Shown: positions 1 to 8,078, counted from the first letter of the stretch. The stretch: DNA of 43,473 bases from CAZVBV01 sp964578905 (GCA_964578905.1 CAZOER010000007.1:1-43473); one strand, 5' to 3'. Notes: generated by a model not told the origin, from the letters alone. A program made the numbers and translations.

Positions 1-60
1 TCAATCACAGCCTTCCTTGTTTCAATTCTTACATGAAAAACTTAGGACTTTTTAGGAGAC

Positions 61-1212
61 TTGGTCGACAATATTTTAAAAACCATTCCAAAAGAACGAA
101 TTAAAGATGTGGTGATTTTTGATCCTTCAGATTTAAACTTCCCAATCTGCTTCAATCCACTGGCAGAGGTTCCACCGGAACTCAAGATTCGAGTGACGAT
201 TGGATTTATCGAAATATTCAAAAAGCTCTTCGGAGCGAACTGGACACCCAGGCTTGAGCACGTGCTTCGGTACACGACGCTGGCGTTGCTCGACAGTCCA
301 GGGACGACTATCTTGTCTATTTTGAAAATGCTCACGGATAAGAATTACCGACAATCAATTGTGCGGAATATTCAGGATAACGTGGTGAAGAACTTCTGGG
401 TGAATGAGTTTGCTGGATGGTCTGAGAAATTTGATAACGAAGCGATTACACCGCTTTTAAATAAGGTCGGACAATTCGTTTCTACAAATATGATTCGAAA
501 TATTGTGGGACAACCCGATAACAAAATTGATTTTAGAGAAATCATGGATGGTCAAAAAATTATGCTGATGAAAGTTTCCAAAGGAATCTTGGGAGAAGAA
601 AATGCAGCATTGATGGGATCTCTTGCGATTACTAAAATCTATCAGGCCGCGATGAGTCGAGCGGATGTTTTGGAAGAAGATCGAATCGATTTCTATTTCT
701 ACGTGGATGAGTTTCAGAACTTTGCGACTGATACCTTTGACGAGATTCTCTCAGAGGCTCGAAAGTACCGATTGAACCTTACTCTGGCGCATCAGTTCTT
801 GGGACAATTATCCCCCAAGATTCGAACAACGGTTTTCGGAAACGTTGGATCTCTGGTTACCTTCCGTGTAGGAGGAGAGGATGCGAAGATTCTCGAGGGG
901 GAATATAACCCGCGAGTAAAAGAACGAGATATTATTAATCTCGGAGTACGAGATTTCTACTGCAAGATGTCCGTGAATGGGGAACTGCGAGAAGCGTTCT
1001 CAGGGCGCTCTATGGACGTGAACTTCCCAAAGAACAACTACACCTCAGATTGTGTCGAATTCTCACGAGAAACGTACTGCCGACCGCTGAAGGAGGTTGA
1101 TGAAATACTCCAACAATGGGAAGAAGGAAAACTCGATGTTCAAAAAGGGAGTAAGAAGAAAGGAACGTCTGCGATTGAAGAAGCGGAGGACTTTAATGAG
1201 CCAATGATATAG
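61..1212 (+). CDS. TraG/TraD-like coupling ATPase, 5' part missing
   Basis: C-terminal portion of a HerA/TraG/TraD-type P-loop ATPase of the kind that pumps DNA or protein through type IV machines. Seen: the Walker B-like strand FYFYVDEFQNF and the SEARKYRLNLTLAHQ segment typical of TraM-recognition domains, then a C-terminal block ending in a charged tail. The Walker A motif is absent. Homology appears to begin upstream of the TTG at 61, because the GDLVDN stretch (about 52-69) matches the usual DPHGDLVDN strand of the family, but an in-frame TAG at 43-45 blocks extension. The listed start is therefore probably not real: this is either a 5'-truncated gene at a contig edge with a bad join, or a decayed gene. 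Family call is confident; substrate and whether it works are not. Confidence 0.75.
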   Translation: MVDNILKTIPKERIKDVVIFDPSDLNFPICFNPLAEVPPELKIRVTIGFIEIFKKLFGANWTPRLEHVLRYTTLALLDSPGTTILSILKMLTDKNYRQSIVRNIQDNVVKNFWVNEFAGWSEKFDNEAITPLLNKVGQFVSTNMIRNIVGQPDNKIDFREIMDGQKIMLMKVSKGILGEENAALMGSLAITKIYQAAMSRADVLEEDRIDFYFYVDEFQNFATDTFDEILSEARKYRLNLTLAHQFLGQLSPKIRTTVFGNVGSLVTFRVGGEDAKILEGEYNPRVKERDIINLGVRDFYCKMSVNGELREAFSGRSMDVNFPKNNYTSDCVEFSRETYCRPLKEVDEILQQWEEGKLDVQKGSKKKGTSAIEEAEDFNEPMI

Positions 1213-1280
1213 AGGGGGAATGTTAAATATAAAAGGTAAAAGAAAAATTCTATTAAAAAAGAAATTTCTAAATCGAGTCA

Positions 1281-1308
1281 TTGACTATTCTTATTTTTAT
1301 GCTAAAAG
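1281..1308 (+). promoter_or_regulatory. Promoter, TTGACT-16-TAAAAG, extended -10
   Basis: TTGACT at 1281-1286 and TAAAAG at 1303-1308, with TG one base before the -10 (TGcTAAAAG). The -10 ends six bases before the GTG at 1315, which fits a leaderless message. Confidence 0.55.
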
Positions 1309-1314
1309 TGTTTT

Positions 1315-2805
1315 GTGAAAATATTTGATTCAAAAGAACAAAACGAAAAATTTAATCGTCTGTGGGAAACAGATGAAGGCTTTCGAGAGAAAATTCTTGA
1401 TGTACTATCAAAACCAATCGCAGAAAATATAAAAAATGAAGAAGGGCCAGGAGAGCAGATACTAATTCATTGTGTATTGGAAGATGATCCAAGTAAGGTA
1501 AAGGAGGAAATATCTTATCCAGCTATCAATTATGGTGGTTTTAAATTTCATTTTTCTTTTTCTCCGAAGGAGAGCTCTGTATTCAAAGATCTTTTAAATG
1601 ATTTGAATATGAGCAATGCCTATTTAGAAAAAAACTTAGAAAAAATTAAGAAAAATAAAGATGATCAAGAAGAGGTGGGAATAATTTTTTCTCAATCTCT
1701 AGATCGTGTAAAGACGAATCTAACGAAAACGAAATATGCACTAAGAAAAATTTCTTCTCTTCCAGAAGAAATAGTGAATTTTTTTGTTTTAGAGATGGCT
1801 TATCCTCATATCAAAACTTCAAAACTTAGAGGAATACTGAGATCGAAAACTTTTATAAAAAAGGCAAATCGCGATTTTTATTCTGAGTTTCAGAAGATAG
1901 AAAAAGATTTTGAAGGCGATCCAGATACAGAATACTTGGACGAACTGGAGATGGATTTATACTATTGCTTTTTGAACTTAAAAGTTCTTCTTCTTTACGA
2001 AGAAGAAAATGAAAAAGGCTTAGAGATTTTTAAACGAAGACAAGAAATACCGAAAGATCCTCAAAAGGAGCCTGAAGATATACCTTCAATTGAACCCACT
2101 GTTAAACAACCTAAGAAAAAGAAAAGAGAATTTTCAGAGGAATATTTACAGTCCATTCTTGAATTCGTCGCTGGTTACGTGAATTCTGCTTCAACAATGA
2201 AACGGTTGGAGAAATATGTAGTGAGGGTTATGCAGGCAGCCTATGTAAATAAAAAACCAGCTCCGATAGATTCAATTCTTGATTGGGTTAAAAATTTTGT
2301 AGGGATCGAAATCAGTAAAGATGATGAGTACATGAAAATAGAACAATTAGGGTCTAATTACGGTTATATTGAAAACGAACAACCAGTAGCTGAGAATATT
2401 TCAAAGGATCCTATTCAGGAAATCGTTTCCCCAGAAGAAGAACTTAAAGATGAGAAAGAAAGACCTTTTACAGAGTTAGATTTTTCAGATGTAACAGCTA
2501 CCAAAGTGATAGAAATTTTTGAAGAACAAGGTTTCTATTTTGAAAATGAAAAAGTATTTCAGAAGCAATTTGATAACCTTATGGAAAAGACCTCTTATAG
2601 TAGTCAAAAGAAAAAGAAATTAGCACAACTTTTAACTTCCGAAGAAAATGGGCTTTGGGTGTCTTATCCAAATAATCATTACGTGATGAAACTAGATGCG
2701 GGTGGCGAAGCGCTTAGAATTGTGAAAAAGGAAAAAAGCATTCGTGATTTCTTAAATCATTACGAATATGAACGAAAGTATGTGAGGAATAACTTTTCAA
2801 AGTAG
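1315..2805 (+). CDS. Hypothetical charged protein, 496 aa
   Basis: I do not recognise a family. The protein is rich in Lys and Glu, has no signal peptide or membrane segment, and looks like three parts: an N-terminal alpha/beta-like region (about 1-100), a helical middle (about 100-245), and a C-terminal region after a Pro/Lys/Glu-rich linker (about 245-275). The last ~100 residues (from about 395) look like a small helical domain joined by another acidic linker. The GTG start is chosen because a promoter with extended -10 ends six bases before it and there is no Shine-Dalgarno sequence. It follows the TraG-like gene by about 100 bases but has its own promoter. The base composition is more AT-rich than the neighbouring housekeeping genes, which may mean it evolves fast or is accessory. 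Confidence 0.7.
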   Translation: MKIFDSKEQNEKFNRLWETDEGFREKILDVLSKPIAENIKNEEGPGEQILIHCVLEDDPSKVKEEISYPAINYGGFKFHFSFSPKESSVFKDLLNDLNMSNAYLEKNLEKIKKNKDDQEEVGIIFSQSLDRVKTNLTKTKYALRKISSLPEEIVNFFVLEMAYPHIKTSKLRGILRSKTFIKKANRDFYSEFQKIEKDFEGDPDTEYLDELEMDLYYCFLNLKVLLLYEEENEKGLEIFKRRQEIPKDPQKEPEDIPSIEPTVKQPKKKKREFSEEYLQSILEFVAGYVNSASTMKRLEKYVVRVMQAAYVNKKPAPIDSILDWVKNFVGIEISKDDEYMKIEQLGSNYGYIENEQPVAENISKDPIQEIVSPEEELKDEKERPFTELDFSDVTATKVIEIFEEQGFYFENEKVFQKQFDNLMEKTSYSSQKKKKLAQLLTSEENGLWVSYPNNHYVMKLDAGGEALRIVKKEKSIRDFLNHYEYERKYVRNNFSK

Positions 2806-2830
2806 AAAGTTTGGTAGTTTTAATATACAA

Positions 2831-2852
2831 AAAAAGACCACAAAGGTCTTTT
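2831..2852 (-). terminator. Terminator of tRNA-Phe, probably bidirectional
   Basis: An 8-bp stem AAAAGACC / GGTCTTTT with a 5-base loop. On the minus strand it sits three bases after the tRNA CCA and continues into a run of seven T. On the plus strand it follows the 496-aa gene by about 25 bases. Confidence 0.8.
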
Positions 2853-2855
2853 AAA

Positions 2856-2930
2856 TGGTGGCGCGAGGTAGAATTGAACTACCGACACATGGATTTTCAG
2901 TCCATTGCTCTACCACTGAGCTACCGCGCC
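2856..2930 (-). tRNA. tRNA-Phe (GAA)
   Basis: On the minus strand a complete cloverleaf of 75 bases: acceptor GGCGCGG pairs with TCGCGCC (one G-U), anticodon stem ATGGA/TCCAT with loop CTGAAAA giving anticodon GAA, T arm with TTCAATT, and an encoded 3' CCA. It is followed by a rho-independent terminator. Confidence 0.95.
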
Positions 2931-3080
2931 ATATCGTCAGCACAGACTTCATTGGGCTCGTCCTTCGGACATCACCATATTTCGTCGTGCTTCCTCTCCC
3001 CATAAAATCTTCGATTTTTCGGGGGCCCCAAAGGGGAATGTTAAATAACGTTCGGGATTGTACGAAAAAAGTTCTTCTCG

Positions 3081-3632
3081 TCAAACCGGCAAAATCAATG
3101 CTTCGCTTTTTTCCTCATTGAGCGTCGTTTGAGAAATCACAATCGGGTTTTCTTCAGCGATACGAGCGCCTGATTCCACCATCTTGGGGAAGAGTGATTG
3201 ATCACCTCCAATAATCATGTACCGAGGATCAAATGTTTCAAGGAGCTCTTTCGCTTCCTTTACTCCAAATTTATCATTCAGTGTTACCAGAACGACATCC
3301 ACGTTTTCTCCGAGCTTAGCGAAGAACTCAGTGCTTGGCTTTATTTCCAGTGATCCGAGATGCACAACAGCGACACCATCGATGACAATCTTGTAGACTA
3401 CGTTTTCTGGTCGAGAGTAGAACCCTCGCACGAGGACATTTGAAATTTCGAACTCTCCTGGGAGAGAAAGTGTCTTTTTCGCTTCGAGTTTTTCACAGTT
3501 TTCTGCGAATGCTCCAGAGTTTGTTACGAAATCTGCATTTTTTACAGAGGCTTTTTCGTCTGGATCGCAGACTACTGAGGCATCTTTTCCGGTAAGTACA
3601 AATCCGTTTTGTCCGAGAAATTGAATTTTCAT
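3081..3632 (-). CDS. Degenerate metallo-beta-lactamase-fold protein
   Basis: A 183-aa protein resembling the short UlaG/UPF0173-like Zn-hydrolase branch of the metallo-beta-lactamase superfamily. The fold signature is readable: the opening strand MKIQFLGQNGFVLTG, a DPD-like turn near residue 23, LSLPGEFEISNVLVRGF, a VVHLGSLE strand, and DVVLVTLN followed by the IIGG segment. The metal-binding HxHxDH motif, expected right after the ADFVT strand near residue 35, is replaced by TNSGAFAENCE, and the usual late histidine is missing too. It probably binds no zinc in the normal way and may be structural or regulatory. A TTTATA hexamer (3643-3648) lies ten bases before the ATG on this strand, divergent from tsaE. 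The nearest gene downstream is tRNA-Phe. Confidence 0.75.
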   Translation of the reverse strand: MKIQFLGQNGFVLTGKDASVVCDPDEKASVKNADFVTNSGAFAENCEKLEAKKTLSLPGEFEISNVLVRGFYSRPENVVYKIVIDGVAVVHLGSLEIKPSTEFFAKLGENVDVVLVTLNDKFGVKEAKELLETFDPRYMIIGGDQSLFPKMVESGARIAEENPIVISQTTLNEEKSEALILPV

Positions 3633-3681
3633 TTTTTTACGCTATAAAGTCGGGGCAGATTCTAGTGGAAATTTTGAGAAA

Positions 3682-4140
3682 ATGAAATTGATTTTAAAGA
3701 AAAAAATTCCGAATGAAGCAGCGAGCAAAGAGTTTGCGAAAAGCTTTTATAATGATTTTTTGGCATCAGAACCCAACTTCACCGTGTTCTTCGAAGGGGG
3801 ACTGGGAGCGGGAAAGACATTCCTTATTCGAGAAATGCTCCGATTAGCGGGCGTGAAGGACGAGATATCTTCGCCGACCTATATTTTTCTCAACGAATAC
3901 ACTGTTGAAGATAAGACTTTTGCCCACTTTGATTTTTATAGATTCAAAGATCCAGCGGAATTTTTCGCACGAGGATTCTCTGAGGTTGCGGAAGATTCAA
4001 CTATTTCTAAGTTCGTAGAATGGCCAGAGAAGATCACGCCAGAAACGGAAAAATCTTTCTGCGGAAAACGATATACTATTATTATTAAACACGGAACGGG
4101 TGTAGGAATGCGCGAAGTAAGGGTTATATCTGATGATTAA
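3682..4140 (+). CDS. tsaE: tRNA t6A biosynthesis ATPase TsaE
   Basis: TsaE is the ATPase partner of the TsaB/TsaD/TsaC machinery that makes threonylcarbamoyl-adenosine at A37 of ANN-decoding tRNAs. The 152-aa protein shows the family layout: Walker A as GGLGAGKT near residues 38-45, the SSPTY motif after it, the HFDFYR strand (Walker B-like) near 82-87, and VEWPEKI near 110. Length is typical. It starts a tight plus-strand run: its last eight bases overlap the start of holA, which itself overlaps the prepilin peptidase gene, so the three are very likely one transcript. None of its Tsa partners is in the window. Confidence 0.93.
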   Translation: MKLILKKKIPNEAASKEFAKSFYNDFLASEPNFTVFFEGGLGAGKTFLIREMLRLAGVKDEISSPTYIFLNEYTVEDKTFAHFDFYRFKDPAEFFARGFSEVAEDSTISKFVEWPEKITPETEKSFCGKRYTIIIKHGTGVGMREVRVISDD

Positions 4141-5104
4141 AAACTGTATTTTACTGACCGGTGAAGATGATTTCCGTTTGAGAGAACGGGCGAAGTTTTA
4201 TAGAACAGCGTTTCGGAATAAATATGAGGACGGAGAAATCACGACTTTGGAAAGAGGAGACTCTCTCCACGATTTGGAAAATATTGTGATGACGCCCAAT
4301 CTTTTCGGAGGACGACGACTCGTTCTGCTCGATGGATTCTGGGATACGGAGAAATTTGAACAGGCAGAGAAAACGGAATTCTTTGTGAAACTGCCGGATT
4401 TTGAAAATCAATGCACAGTGCTTATCCTTGATCCTAAGCTGGATAAACGTACCAAGTATTCAAAATTTATTATCGAACAAGCCAAGGTGGAAGCTTTCGA
4501 TCAGTTCGACGAAGGACAACTGATCCAATGGATTCAAAATTATACCGAGAAGAAAGGAGGAAAAATTATGAGAGGTGTTGCGCAAACATTATTGAAACGA
4601 TGTGGGGAAAATCTCTGGAACCTGTCGCGAGAAATTGAGAAACTTATTCAAGCTGATGATGGGACGATTACAGATAGCCTCATTAAAGAACTGACGATTC
4701 CACACCCGAGTGTGGTGATGTGGGACTTCTTGGAGAGCTTGAGTAAAAAAAGTGTTCAACTGTCAATGAAACGATTCAAAGATCTGCTTGAGAGCGGAGT
4801 TTCGGTGCATGAAGTCCTCTCTATGATTTTTCGAGAAGTGCGGATTCACGCACAGATTCGTTCAGGAATTGACCAAGGAATGAGTGCTCAACAAATTGCG
4901 ACCGAGACAAAACTTCACCCGTTTGTCGTCAAAAAAACATACTCACTCTCACAACAATTTTCCAAAGAAAAAATAGAACACATGTACGAGATGTTGTTTC
5001 AAATTGATAACAAATTAAAAACCGGAAAACTCGCGCTTTCCACCGATGACACATCGGAGTTGGAATTAGCCATAGAAAAGTTTATTCTGTTCGCATGCAA
5101 ATAA
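4133..5104 (+). CDS. holA: DNA polymerase III delta subunit
   Basis: HolA is the clamp-loader subunit that opens the sliding clamp. The 323-aa length is normal. The N-terminal segment (residues 1-20, LLTGEDDFRLRERAKF) is the usual family opening, followed by TPNLFGGRRLVLLDG near residues 53-67 and an FDQFDEGQLIQWIQ segment beginning the second domain near 120. The helical C-terminal third carries the HPFVVKKTYSLSQQF block typical of domain III. The ATG lies inside the last codons of tsaE (ATGATTAA overlap), which supports translational coupling. Its end overlaps the next gene by ten bases. Confidence 0.9.
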   Translation: MIKNCILLTGEDDFRLRERAKFYRTAFRNKYEDGEITTLERGDSLHDLENIVMTPNLFGGRRLVLLDGFWDTEKFEQAEKTEFFVKLPDFENQCTVLILDPKLDKRTKYSKFIIEQAKVEAFDQFDEGQLIQWIQNYTEKKGGKIMRGVAQTLLKRCGENLWNLSREIEKLIQADDGTITDSLIKELTIPHPSVVMWDFLESLSKKSVQLSMKRFKDLLESGVSVHEVLSMIFREVRIHAQIRSGIDQGMSAQQIATETKLHPFVVKKTYSLSQQFSKEKIEHMYEMLFQIDNKLKTGKLALSTDDTSELELAIEKFILFACK

Positions 5105-5871
5105 TCCCACCGAGTTACGTGATTGCCCTCTCAACAATTATGGGAGCTGTTCTTGGAAGTTTTACAACGATGTTGGTATGGCGGCTTCACCACGACCAGA
5201 AGCGCATATTTTGGGGGCGAAGTAAATGCCCTTTGTGTAAAAATAAACTGGGCCCACTGCAACTCGTGCCCATTTTTTCATGGCTCTTTCAGGGGGGGAA
5301 GTGTTCGTTCTGCAAAGAGAAAATTTCAATGTATTACCCACTGACAGAACTTGTTTTTGTGATTGCGTTTTTTCTCTTTTCATACAAGTTTCATGGCACG
5401 GTGGCATTCTTTCCTGTGATGGCGACTGTGTTTTTTGCACTCGTCTTATTCGTCTATGACACGAAGTTTCAGGAAGTTGATCGACGGATTTCAATCCCTG
5501 CAATTTTAATCGCTCTCGTCTGGGCATTTTTCCGAGAGATTCCATTTCCCGATCTATTGATCGGAGGTGTGATTGGATATTTATTCTACGCCATTCAGTA
5601 TTGGGTTTCGGGAGGACGTTGGGTTGGTGCTGGGGACGCGGAACTGGGCGTATTCATGGGGCTTGTGCTCGGATGGCAATTGCTTATTCCGGCTCTTTTC
5701 TTTGCCTATATTCTTGGACTTCTCATTGCAATTCCACTCCTTATTGCAGGGAAAGCAAACAGAAAAACGGCGTTACCGATGGGAGCGTTTTTGATTCCAT
5801 CACTGCTTCTCTTTTTCTACAACGGACAACCGATTCTCGATTGGTATGTAGGGTTGTTGGGATTGATTTGA
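5095..5871 (+). CDS. pilD: Prepilin peptidase, A24 family
   Basis: An inner-membrane aspartyl protease that trims and N-methylates type IV prepilins or competence pseudopilins. The N-terminal methyltransferase-type domain is present with VLGSFTTMLVWRL and a four-cysteine zinc site (CPLC near residue 43, CSFC near 66) and the MYYPLTEL motif. The peptidase half has the first catalytic Asp in VYDTKFQEVD and the second in the GAGD motif (about residue 178), plus LPMGAFLIP near the end. About seven hydrophobic segments. 258 aa is normal. The ATG overlaps the end of holA. It implies a type IV pilus or DNA-uptake system elsewhere in the genome. Confidence 0.93.
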   Translation: MQIIPPSYVIALSTIMGAVLGSFTTMLVWRLHHDQKRIFWGRSKCPLCKNKLGPLQLVPIFSWLFQGGKCSFCKEKISMYYPLTELVFVIAFFLFSYKFHGTVAFFPVMATVFFALVLFVYDTKFQEVDRRISIPAILIALVWAFFREIPFPDLLIGGVIGYLFYAIQYWVSGGRWVGAGDAELGVFMGLVLGWQLLIPALFFAYILGLLIAIPLLIAGKANRKTALPMGAFLIPSLLLFFYNGQPILDWYVGLLGLI

Positions 5872-5873
5872 AT

Positions 5874-5902
5874 TTGAGCCAGCGACAAAAACACGGTACC
5901 AT
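5874..5902 (+). promoter_or_regulatory. Promoter, TTGAGC-17-TACCAT
   Basis: TTGAGC at 5874-5879 and TACCAT at 5897-5902 with a 17-base spacer. The -10 ends six bases before the ATG at 5909, so the message would be leaderless. Confidence 0.45.
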
Positions 5903-5908
5903 ATCATC

Positions 5909-6286
5909 ATGTTACGAAACTTATTCCTCACGGGCGTACTCTTTCTTCTGAGCGGAATTATCTTTTACACAACCGTGATAAACCTCGATCCACTGGGAGC
6001 ACAAAAAACGATCTCACTCATCGTCTTTTTCTTTTCCCTGTTTTGCATGGTGTCGTCCTTTTTCACGTTTCTCTTTTTCTTTGGATCGGAAGTTGTGTCT
6101 GGAAAAAAACTAAAAACACAGCATTTTTTAGTCGCCATTCGGAGAGGAATTCTCGTAGGACTATTTGTCGCTATCCTTTTGGTACTGCAGATGTTTCGTC
6201 TTTTGGGATTATTTGAAATAACACTTCTTGCTATCTTTTTATCGTTGGTGGAATTCATCGTTTTGTCAGCGAAGAAGGGGAAATAA
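5909..6286 (+). CDS. Small four-helix membrane protein
   Basis: 125 aa with four clear hydrophobic segments (about 6-25, 35-60, 80-100, 102-120) separated by short charged loops, one holding GSEVVSGKKLKTQH. I recognise no named family; small proteins of this layout are common in Patescibacteria. It stands between the prepilin peptidase gene (38 bases upstream) and pyk, with its own promoter. A paired-hairpin repeat begins five bases after its stop. Function unknown. Confidence 0.75.
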   Translation: MLRNLFLTGVLFLLSGIIFYTTVINLDPLGAQKTISLIVFFFSLFCMVSSFFTFLFFFGSEVVSGKKLKTQHFLVAIRRGILVGLFVAILLVLQMFRLLGLFEITLLAIFLSLVEFIVLSAKKGK

Positions 6287-6291
6287 TTCCT

Positions 6292-6400
6292 TTGTCATCC
6301 CGAATTTATTTCGGGATCAAACCTCAAGTTTTTGCGCTCGTTGCACTCTTATAATTCATAACTTCCAACAGCCTGATCCTGAAACAAGTTCAGGATGACA
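6292..6400. repeat. Paired-hairpin repeat R1
   Basis: Left hairpin ATCCCGAA-5-TTCGGGAT (6297-6317) preceded by TTGTC, and right hairpin ATCCTGAA-5-TTCAGGAT (6376-6396) followed by GACAG. The ends form an inverted repeat, while the two stems differ in sequence but each is fully paired. Confidence 0.85.
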
Positions 6401-6452
6401 GAAAAGAAAGTGTATGAGGGGAGAACCATTTTTCTCTTTTCCAAAATTCAGA

Positions 6453-6458
6453 TACAAT
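6453..6458 (+). promoter_or_regulatory. -10 box of pyk (TACAAT)
   Basis: TACAAT ending six bases before the ATG at 6465, with no ribosome binding site between. It favours this ATG over the in-frame start at 6414 upstream of the promoter. Confidence 0.5.
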
Positions 6459-6464
6459 AATTCC

Positions 6465-7874
6465 ATGAGAAGAACAAAAATCGTTGCTACCATCGGACCA
6501 GAAACAGAAAGTCTTGCCTCGCTTGAAAAACTCGCACAAGCAGGAGTGAATGTCTTTCGACTGAACTTCTCGCATGGAAATCATAAATGGCATGGGGAGG
6601 TGATCGATCGGATTAAGAAATTAAATAAAAACACGGGCGAGAATTATGCGATTATGCTCGACACAAAAGGACCTGAAATCAGAACGAGTGATTTGAAGGT
6701 GCCAATTCGTTTAAAAAAAGGAGGGACACTTATTCTCACGGTCGACCATTTGGCAGACCACCGAGAAACGAAAAAGGTCGTTGTGAACTACGATGCCTTT
6801 ATTGATGATGTGGCAGTGGGGGACAAGATTCTCGTGGATAATGGACTTATGACATTGAAGGTTCGAGAAAAGAAAGGAAAGGACGTGATTTGTGATGTTT
6901 TGGATGGAGGAATGCTCGGATCACGACGTCATTTGAACTTAACAGGAAAAAACGTGTCGCTTGATTCAATTACGAAGAAAGACTGGAAAGATATTGATTT
7001 TGGAATTAAGAAGGGGGTGGACTTTATCGCACTCTCTTTTGTACGAAAGGCGAATGAGGTGCAAGAAGTGCAGGATTATCTGGTTTCAAAGAAAGCGGAT
7101 ATTGGAGTTATTGCAAAAGTAGAAACAGCGGATGCCGTGAAACACTTAGCATCGATTCTCGAAACATCCGATGCGGTGATGGTAGCACGTGGAGATTTGG
7201 GAGCGGAGATTCCGTTCACGCAGGTTCCACTTGTGCAATGGGATATGGCACAGATGTCCGCGAAGTTTGGGACACCCGTTATTGTTGCCACACAAATGCT
7301 CGAATCCATGCAGGATCATCCAATGCCGACCAGAGCTGAAGTGTCAGACGTGTTTGCCGCTTCCTGGCAGAGGAACGATGCGGTGATGTTGTCCGGTGAG
7401 ACAGCGACCGGGAAATATCCGGTGAAGGCTGTGGAAGCGATGCGCGATATCGTGCTCGAAACAGAAAAGAATTACCTTCAGAAACGATCTATCCGAAAAG
7501 TAGAACCACATGATGAACGAAGCCAATTCTGTAAAAGTGCAGGGGCGGCGGCTGAGGATTTGGGAGAAGAGATTTGTGGAATTGTGGTGATTACGCGGAC
7601 AGGATATATGGCAAAACTCATGGCAAACTTCCGACCAAAAGTTCCGATCTTTGCGATGACAAATGAAATTGCGACGTGTCGAGAATTGCAGTTGATGTGG
7701 GGAACAAAAGCCTTCCACACGAAATTTTCATCCGATCCAGAGAAGACAATTCTTCGTTCTATGAAACGACTCGTAAAAGAAGATCCGAAACTCAACGGCA
7801 AAAAGTTTGTCCTCTTGTCAGACATTATTACGGGGAATGGAAAGCTCCCTGCAATGCAGATTCGGGAGTTCTAA
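6465..7874 (+). CDS. pyk: Pyruvate kinase
   Basis: Catalyses PEP + ADP to pyruvate + ATP, the last step of glycolysis. The 469-aa protein begins MRRTKIVATIGPET, the canonical opening. Other signatures: NVFRLNFSHG near residues 31-40, MLDTKGPEIR near 65, a B domain (about 70-165), the KVETADAV active-site region (Lys and Glu), VMVARGDLGAEIP near 235, and the TRAEVSDVF and LSGETATGKYP motifs. The C-terminal regulatory-like domain is complete. The longer frame from 6414 would add 17 residues not found in the family and would start upstream of the TACAAT -10 box. Together with pckA in this window it covers PEP-pyruvate/oxaloacetate exchange. Confidence 0.96.
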   Translation: MRRTKIVATIGPETESLASLEKLAQAGVNVFRLNFSHGNHKWHGEVIDRIKKLNKNTGENYAIMLDTKGPEIRTSDLKVPIRLKKGGTLILTVDHLADHRETKKVVVNYDAFIDDVAVGDKILVDNGLMTLKVREKKGKDVICDVLDGGMLGSRRHLNLTGKNVSLDSITKKDWKDIDFGIKKGVDFIALSFVRKANEVQEVQDYLVSKKADIGVIAKVETADAVKHLASILETSDAVMVARGDLGAEIPFTQVPLVQWDMAQMSAKFGTPVIVATQMLESMQDHPMPTRAEVSDVFAASWQRNDAVMLSGETATGKYPVKAVEAMRDIVLETEKNYLQKRSIRKVEPHDERSQFCKSAGAAAEDLGEEICGIVVITRTGYMAKLMANFRPKVPIFAMTNEIATCRELQLMWGTKAFHTKFSSDPEKTILRSMKRLVKEDPKLNGKKFVLLSDIITGNGKLPAMQIREF

Positions 7875-7904
7875 GAATTTTCGATTGTCGATTTCAGATT
7901 TAGG

Positions 7905-7981
7905 TGGTGGAGCCGACGGGAGTTGAACCCGTATTTCCCGCTGTTAAGACGGACGTTTTGACCACCTTAAACTACAGCCCC
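7905..7981 (-). tRNA. tRNA with anticodon UAA (Leu codon UUA), short variable loop
   Basis: Minus strand, 77 bases. Acceptor GGGGCTG pairs with CGGCTCC (two G-U pairs), U8 and A9 are present, D stem GTTT/AAAC with GG in the loop, anticodon stem TCCGT/GCGGG, loop CTTAACA, T arm ACGGG-TTCAACT-CCCGT, discriminator A and encoded CCA. Position 33 is T and 34-36 read TAA, which decodes UUA. Bacterial leucine tRNAs normally have a long variable arm, but here the variable loop is only four bases (AAAT), and position 37 is C rather than a purine. The cloverleaf is sound; the amino-acid identity is uncertain. Confidence 0.75.
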
Positions 7982-8004
7982 CAGCCCCACTGAATTTATG
8001 GTAC

Positions 8005-8030
8005 AAAAAAAGCCCGATTGAACGAGCTTC
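8005..8030 (-). terminator. Rho-independent terminator upstream of the UAA tRNA
   Basis: On the minus strand AAGCTCG / CGGGCTT (7 bp, one G-U) with a 6-base loop TTCAAT, then a run of seven T. It lies about 50 bases downstream of a strong minus-strand promoter and just before the tRNA gene. Confidence 0.75.
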
Positions 8031-8078
8031 TTCTGTTAACAGCGAGAGAATCAAAGCCGTAGCTGGTGATTGTCCGTC
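8005..8078 (-). ncRNA. Candidate ~70-nt small RNA or tRNA leader
   Basis: Defined by a TTGACA-18-TATGAT promoter (8085-8114) and the terminator at 8005-8030, both on the minus strand. No convincing coding sequence fits; a 12-codon frame (ATG overlapping the -10) exists but is too short to support. The RNA contains CGCTGTTAA, the exact complement of nine bases of the anticodon arm of the next tRNA. It may be a free small RNA or an attenuated leader of the tRNA. Family not recognised. Confidence 0.4.

Noticed and set aside
8005..8078. Classical T-box riboswitch before the UAA tRNA
   Set aside because: No T-box sequence (UGGN-type antiterminator bulge) is visible, and the complementarity covers the anticodon stem as well, unlike a specifier loop.
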